Source of the DNA: CAZCGA01 sp964498075
Lineage (GTDB): Bacteria; Desulfobacterota; Binatia; HRBIN30
Assembly: GCA_964498075.1 (NCBI GenBank)
Contig: CAZCGA010000098.1
Coordinates: 1-25,592, forward strand
Direction: 5' to 3'
Length of the DNA stretch: 25,592 nucleotides
Of the stretch, positions 21,866-25,592 are shown piece after piece. Each line of letters starts with the position of its first letter. The first letter of the stretch is position 1. Below the pieces are notes generated by a model. That model did not search any database, had not been told where the DNA came from, and worked only from the letters and a program-made list of their open reading frames with translations. Position numbers and translations under genes: made by a program.

Positions 21866-23416
21866 ATGGAACCTGATTCGACACCATCGATCCCAGGACG
21901 GAGCACAAGAACGAGAACGCTGGCTGCGGGTCTACTTGTGGTCCGGTGCGTGACCTTTGTGGTCCCGATCGTCGCGCTCACGTCTACCGAACCGACCACC
22001 ACATGTGTCGGCGACTGCGCCGGCACCCACACCGTGGCCGTCAACGATCGCATCACGCTGGTGAATGTTGCGCTGGGCAACGCCGACGCTTCGGCATGCC
22101 CGCTTGGGATTCCTGGCGGTGCCTCGGTGACCATCTCGATGATCATTCAGGCCGTTCACAACGCGCTCAACGGGTGCCCGACTCCTTCGTCAACGCCGCC
22201 AATGCCCACCCCAACCGAGACGCCGATCCCGAGAACGCCGGCTCACTTCTGCGACCTTCCCGGCTCGGTCCAGACCACGGCGGACGGCCTCGTCATCGTC
22301 CCCGGCGGACGGGCGGACACGCCGGATCTCAGCTTCCTGCACTTGCCCGTCGGCTTCTGCGCCCACTTTTTCGCCACAGTCGGCAACACCCGCCAGCTGC
22401 GTTTCGCCCCCGGCGGCGAGCTGTTCGTCGCTTCGCCCACGACGACCACGACCGGCGGCGGGCCGGGTGGCCGGGCGTCGATCATCGTCCTCCCCGACGA
22501 CGATCACGACGGAGTGGCGGACGCGCCGACGACCTTCCTGGGCCAATTGCCCTCGACCCAAGGCCTGCTCTTCACGAGCGGCTACTTCTACTACCAAGCC
22601 GGCACAAAGATCATGCGGGTGCCTTACACGAAGGGTGATCGCACCCCATCGGGCGGCAGCGAGCAGGTGGCGGATATTACCATCTACTTCTCCGGCCTTC
22701 ACTGGCCCAAGCCGCTCGACGTCGCCGATAACGGCACCATCTACGTCGGCAACGGCGGGGATCAATTCGAGGCCTGCGACCCGGCGCACCCCTTCCACGG
22801 CGGGATCCTCGAGCTCGACGGTTCACCCGGCGGCAGCCCCGTGGCCCAGGGCTTCCGCAACCCCATCTCGTTGCGCTGTTCGCGCGGCCACAACCTCTGC
22901 TTCGCGATCGAGCTGGCCCGAGACTTCTCGGCGTCGGAGGGCGGGCGGGAAAAGCTCGTGCCGATCCGGCAGGGCGACGATTGGGGCTTCCCCTGCTGCG
23001 CCACCAAGAATCTGCCGTATCCCGACATCCTTCCGGTCCCGGACTGTTCCACCGTCGCGTCCGAGACCAACTCGTTCCTCATTGGCGACACGCCTTTCGA
23101 TCTGGATTTCGAGATTGGAATATGGCCGGCGCCTTGGAACAACCGGGTATATGTCCCCCTGCACGGCGTGTTCGGGAGCTGGCAGGGTGCACGCGTGGTC
23201 GCCATTGGGCTGGATCCAGTGACCGGGCAGCTGCTCCCCGGCTCTGATCTAGACGGCGCGCCCAGCGGAGCTCTGTCGGATTTCGCCACCGGTTGGGATG
23301 ACGGCACCTTGTCCCATGGCCGACCGGCCGCCGTGGCGTTTGCCGCTGACGGTCGCCTGTTCTTGGGCAACGACAACACCGGTGACATCGTCTGGATTGC
23401 GCCGCTGGGATTGTGA
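21866..23416 (+). CDS. Secreted glucose/sorbosone-dehydrogenase-like beta-propeller with N-terminal dockerin-like domain
   Basis: A 516-residue exported protein with three parts. The N-terminus has a hydrophobic stretch at about 19-40 that should act as a signal peptide or anchor. Residues 47-104 form a compact paired-cysteine domain (CVGDC ... LVNVALGNADASACP ... IIQAVHNALNGC) with the layout of a dockerin/EF-hand pair. Loop one keeps Asp at positions 1 and 12 (Asp50, Asp61) but the second loop lacks acidic ligands. A Pro/Thr linker follows (105-125). Residues about 126-516 match the soluble PQQ glucose/sorbosone dehydrogenase propeller (GFRNPISLRCSRGH, GDDWGFPCC, GRLFLGNDNTGDIVWI). Oxidation of a sugar with PQQ is expected for the family but active-site residues were not verified. 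The start at 21866 is uncertain and would overlap the longest possible Rieske start divergently. Confidence 0.82.
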   Translation: MEPDSTPSIPGRSTRTRTLAAGLLVVRCVTFVVPIVALTSTEPTTTCVGDCAGTHTVAVNDRITLVNVALGNADASACPLGIPGGASVTISMIIQAVHNALNGCPTPSSTPPMPTPTETPIPRTPAHFCDLPGSVQTTADGLVIVPGGRADTPDLSFLHLPVGFCAHFFATVGNTRQLRFAPGGELFVASPTTTTTGGGPGGRASIIVLPDDDHDGVADAPTTFLGQLPSTQGLLFTSGYFYYQAGTKIMRVPYTKGDRTPSGGSEQVADITIYFSGLHWPKPLDVADNGTIYVGNGGDQFEACDPAHPFHGGILELDGSPGGSPVAQGFRNPISLRCSRGHNLCFAIELARDFSASEGGREKLVPIRQGDDWGFPCCATKNLPYPDILPVPDCSTVASETNSFLIGDTPFDLDFEIGIWPAPWNNRVYVPLHGVFGSWQGARVVAIGLDPVTGQLLPGSDLDGAPSGALSDFATGWDDGTLSHGRPAAVAFAADGRLFLGNDNTGDIVWIAPLGL

Positions 23417-23448
23417 GTCGGGCCGCGGCGACTGCGGGACGAAGCTTG

Positions 23449-24903
23449 CTAACGTGCCGTGGCCGCCGCCAGAGCGCGACGGACCAACGGCGTGATGAGC
23501 GCATCGTACAGCGCACGGTCGTAGTGCTCGCGGTAGCGCGCCAGTTGCGCGTCGAGCATCTGGCGTGTGAACAGGCGCCCACCGCGCACCACCGCCGCGA
23601 TGCTGTCGAGTGCGGCGAGATCGTGCGTCGGATCGTCGCGGAAGATCACCAGCTCGGCGGGAGCTCCAGGACGCAGCTCGCCCAGACCTTCGATCCCCAG
23701 GAAGCGCGCCGAGACCTGCGTCGAGAGCATGAGCGCCTGCTCCGGAGTGAGCCCGGCCTTCGTGAACAAGCGCAGCTCGCGGTGCAAGCTCGCCCCTGGG
23801 ACTACGAAGGCAACGAGGGTGTCGGTACCCGTGTGCAGCTCGACCCCCGCGTCGAACAGGCGTTTGACCGTGCGCAGCTCGGCTTGGTGGGCGGCACGCA
23901 CCATCTCGAAGTCGTCGTGGGCCAGTGAGCGCGCGGCGCTGATCCCGACCTCCGGGCTCCAGATCACCTCGCGATAGAAGCGCGGCAGCAGCAGTGCGTC
24001 CGGCTCGCGCAGGATCGCTTCCCGGTTTTCTTGCGCCGCGAGCCGGTCGATGGTGACCAGCGTCGGCGTATGCGCGATATGGTACCGTAGGCTGGCGTCG
24101 ACGATCGCGTTGAGGCGGGCGTCGTCGAGCTGCAGCCAGGCGCGAAGGATCTGCGGAAAGCGGATCGACGGATCGCTCAGCGGCGGCGGCACGCCGATCA
24201 GGTGCTGGGCGTCGTCGAGGCGCGCGACCTCGAACGGGACGTGACGCGGCACGTGGCCAATGACGGGCAGGTGCCGCGCCCGCGCTTCCTCGCGCACGGC
24301 GGCGAGCGTCTCCGCGTCGAGCTCGTTGTACGCCTTGACGCAATCGAAGCCCAACTCGGCGACGCGGCGCACCGCGGCGCGGCCTTCCGCGGGAGTGTGC
24401 ACGACAATGGAGTTGCGCCACAGGGGCGGATCGCCGTCAACGAACGGACCGCACGCCACAATGCGCGGGCCGGGAAACCGCCCCGCGGCGACGCCCTGGC
24501 GCGCCGGCGCGGTGCTCTGGCCATCGGGGTCGCCGGCGTCACGCAGGGCGGTCACTCCGTGATAGAGATGGAGGAACGCGAACAGTTCCGTCTGGCCCGG
24601 AAGCGACGGCGGGGGGAAGTGCGCGTGCATGTCAGTCAGCCCAGGCAGCACGAACATCCCCACGAAGGGTCCCGCGGGCGCTGCGGATGCCGGCTCCACC
24701 CGCACGATGCGCGTCCCTTCCACCACCAGCCGCATTGCCGGTCGCCGCGTCGCTCCCGGCTCGACGAGCGTCACCCCCTCGAGCACGGCCCCTGGATCGG
24801 GCAGCTCGAGAGGCGGCGGCGGCCACACGATCACGTAGATCGCGAGCGCTGCCGCACCAGCCAGCACGACGAGTGCGACGACCAAACGGACGACGATGCG
24901 CAT
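23449..24903 (-). CDS. Membrane-anchored amidohydrolase family protein
   Basis: A 484-residue amidohydrolase-superfamily enzyme. ATG at 24903 is preceded by GGAGGTGA, a strong ribosome binding site. A transmembrane helix at residues 5-26 (VRLVVALVVLAGAAALAIYV) suggests an anchored, periplasmic catalytic domain. Metal-site motifs are LPGLTDMHAHF (His93, His95), the likely carbamylated Lys190 in VKAYNE, VIGHVP (His217), AQHLIG (His234) and HTGTDT (Asp361), all in normal order for the imidazolonepropionase/prolidase-like group. C-terminal GLGELRPGAPAELVIFRDDP is the standard amidohydrolase composite-domain closing segment. The reaction is probably hydrolysis of an amide or peptide-like bond, but substrate cannot be told. 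It is 20 bp downstream of the sulfotransferase gene and likely co-transcribed with it. Confidence 0.88.
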   Translation of the reverse strand: MRIVVRLVVALVVLAGAAALAIYVIVWPPPPLELPDPGAVLEGVTLVEPGATRRPAMRLVVEGTRIVRVEPASAAPAGPFVGMFVLPGLTDMHAHFPPPSLPGQTELFAFLHLYHGVTALRDAGDPDGQSTAPARQGVAAGRFPGPRIVACGPFVDGDPPLWRNSIVVHTPAEGRAAVRRVAELGFDCVKAYNELDAETLAAVREEARARHLPVIGHVPRHVPFEVARLDDAQHLIGVPPPLSDPSIRFPQILRAWLQLDDARLNAIVDASLRYHIAHTPTLVTIDRLAAQENREAILREPDALLLPRFYREVIWSPEVGISAARSLAHDDFEMVRAAHQAELRTVKRLFDAGVELHTGTDTLVAFVVPGASLHRELRLFTKAGLTPEQALMLSTQVSARFLGIEGLGELRPGAPAELVIFRDDPTHDLAALDSIAAVVRGGRLFTRQMLDAQLARYREHYDRALYDALITPLVRRALAAATAR

Positions 24904-24923
24904 GGTCACCTCCGGCGCGGCGC

Positions 24924-25592
24924 TCAGTCGTCTTCCACCCGGGCGGGAAACCGCTCGAGGTAGAAGGCGAAGCGCCGGCGCAGCGCCGCGGGCTCGATGC
25001 CGAAGTCGGCGCGTAGGTCGTAGACCACGCGGCCGTACTTGCCGCGCGGGTTGTTGGTCATAAAGCTGTCGAGGCGGGCGCGCGCCACGTCGGTCATCGG
25101 CAATCCGGCGAGGGCGTAGATGCGTTCCACCATGGCGACGTCGTCGGCCATGAACTCGTGGAAGAGCACGTCGAGGCTCTGCTCCTCCGGGAGTCGATCG
25201 CGATCGCGCACGCAGGCGCGTAGCAGCCGCTCGATCCGCTCGATCCAGTATTCGGCGGTGTCGCGCGTGTCGACGCGCGTGCGCCGCAGGCGCGCACCAT
25301 AGGCGAGCATGGTGATCGCCGATTGGATGACGCCGACCGGGTCGCGATGCGTGAGGACGATGGTCGCGTCGGGGAACGTTTCGTAGAGCGGCACGAGCTG
25401 CTCGAGGTGCTGCGGCGACTTGAGCACCCAGCGGTCCGGACCGCGCAACCATTGCAGTGCCTGGAGCGCCTTCTTCAGGTACGCGTAGTGCGGCCGCTGA
25501 TCGTAGGAGAGATAGAAGTCCCGCCAGCGCGGCACGCGCGCGTACCACTCGAGGTTGTAGGTCGAGAAGTCGAGCTCCTGCACCTCGATCTC
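24924..25592 (-). CDS. Sulfotransferase family protein (5' end outside window)
   Basis: The C-terminal 222 residues of a PAPS-dependent sulfotransferase, which would transfer a sulfuryl group to a hydroxyl or amine. The frame is open to the right edge, so the start is outside. The 5'-phosphosulfate-binding motif is partly visible as WVLKSPQHLEQL, and the 3'-phosphate-binding region is ATIVLTHRDPVGVIQSAITM. The C-terminal FMTNNPRGKYGRVVYDL resembles the KYGR motif of Sulfotransfer_3-type proteins, which are common in Proteobacteria and Actinobacteria. No signal peptide is visible in this part. It directly precedes the membrane-anchored amidohydrolase with a 20-bp gap, suggesting an operon. Acceptor is unknown. 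Confidence 0.88.
   Translation of the reverse strand, partial: EIEVQELDFSTYNLEWYARVPRWRDFYLSYDQRPHYAYLKKALQALQWLRGPDRWVLKSPQHLEQLVPLYETFPDATIVLTHRDPVGVIQSAITMLAYGARLRRTRVDTRDTAEYWIERIERLLRACVRDRDRLPEEQSLDVLFHEFMADDVAMVERIYALAGLPMTDVARARLDSFMTNNPRGKYGRVVYDLRADFGIEPAALRRRFAFYLERFPARVEDD

Noticed and set aside
24904..25548. Upstream extension of the amidohydrolase frame
   Set aside because: It overlaps the sulfotransferase out of frame and is Arg/Ala-rich; ATG 24903 has a strong GGAGGTGA site and starts a transmembrane helix.

Overview
The window is about 25.6 kb of uniformly GC-rich DNA, packed with 16 chromosomal-type genes on both strands. No transposase, integrase, phage gene, CRISPR array, rRNA or tRNA was seen. 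The GyrB fragment carries the long insertion typical of Gram-negative gyrases. Three proteins carry modules I associate with Deltaproteobacteria and related uncultured lineages: DUF4215/Myxococcus-type cysteine repeats, a paired-cysteine dockerin-like domain joined to a Pro/Thr linker, and a sulfatase-fold/TPR fusion. I infer a free-living Gram-negative bacterium from the deltaproteobacterial sphere, possibly a Candidatus Binatia (Desulfobacterota_B) type. That placement is from memory of domain architectures and was not tested.

Layout. Positions 1-4287 hold the end of gyrB, a complete gyrA and a plsC-like acyltransferase, all on +. Positions 4389-7555 hold two + strand sugar enzymes, a GH1 beta-glycosidase and a GH77 4-alpha-glucanotransferase (malQ), separated by a 139-bp palindromic element. 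Positions 7552-12598 hold two large secreted cysteine-rich proteins transcribed divergently from a shared 274-bp control region. They share a small cysteine module and are the most unusual part of the window. Positions 12549-16155 hold a small conserved protein on - that overlaps the end of the DUF4215 gene, then a BaiN/HI0933-type flavoprotein and an N-acyl-D-amino-acid deacylase on +, closed by a strong hairpin.

Positions 16187-19734 (-) hold a PKD-like surface protein with an IPTL-type C-terminal anchor, downstream of a membrane-anchored sulfatase-fold/TPR protein whose nucleophile position is Thr. Positions 19795-23416 hold a small Spy/CpxP-like periplasmic protein (+), a Rieske protein with an aldo/keto reductase (-), and a secreted glucose/sorbosone-dehydrogenase-like propeller with an N-terminal dockerin-like domain (+). 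Positions 23449-25592 (-) hold a membrane-anchored amidohydrolase preceded by a sulfotransferase that runs off the right edge.

Together the window is a housekeeping gyrase block beside a patchwork of envelope, secreted and catabolic genes. The points most worth a second look are the paired cysteine-rich secreted proteins and their repeats, Val at the quinolone-contact position of GyrA, the Thr-type sulfatase-fold/TPR enzyme, the dockerin-propeller fusion and the palindromic intergenic element.
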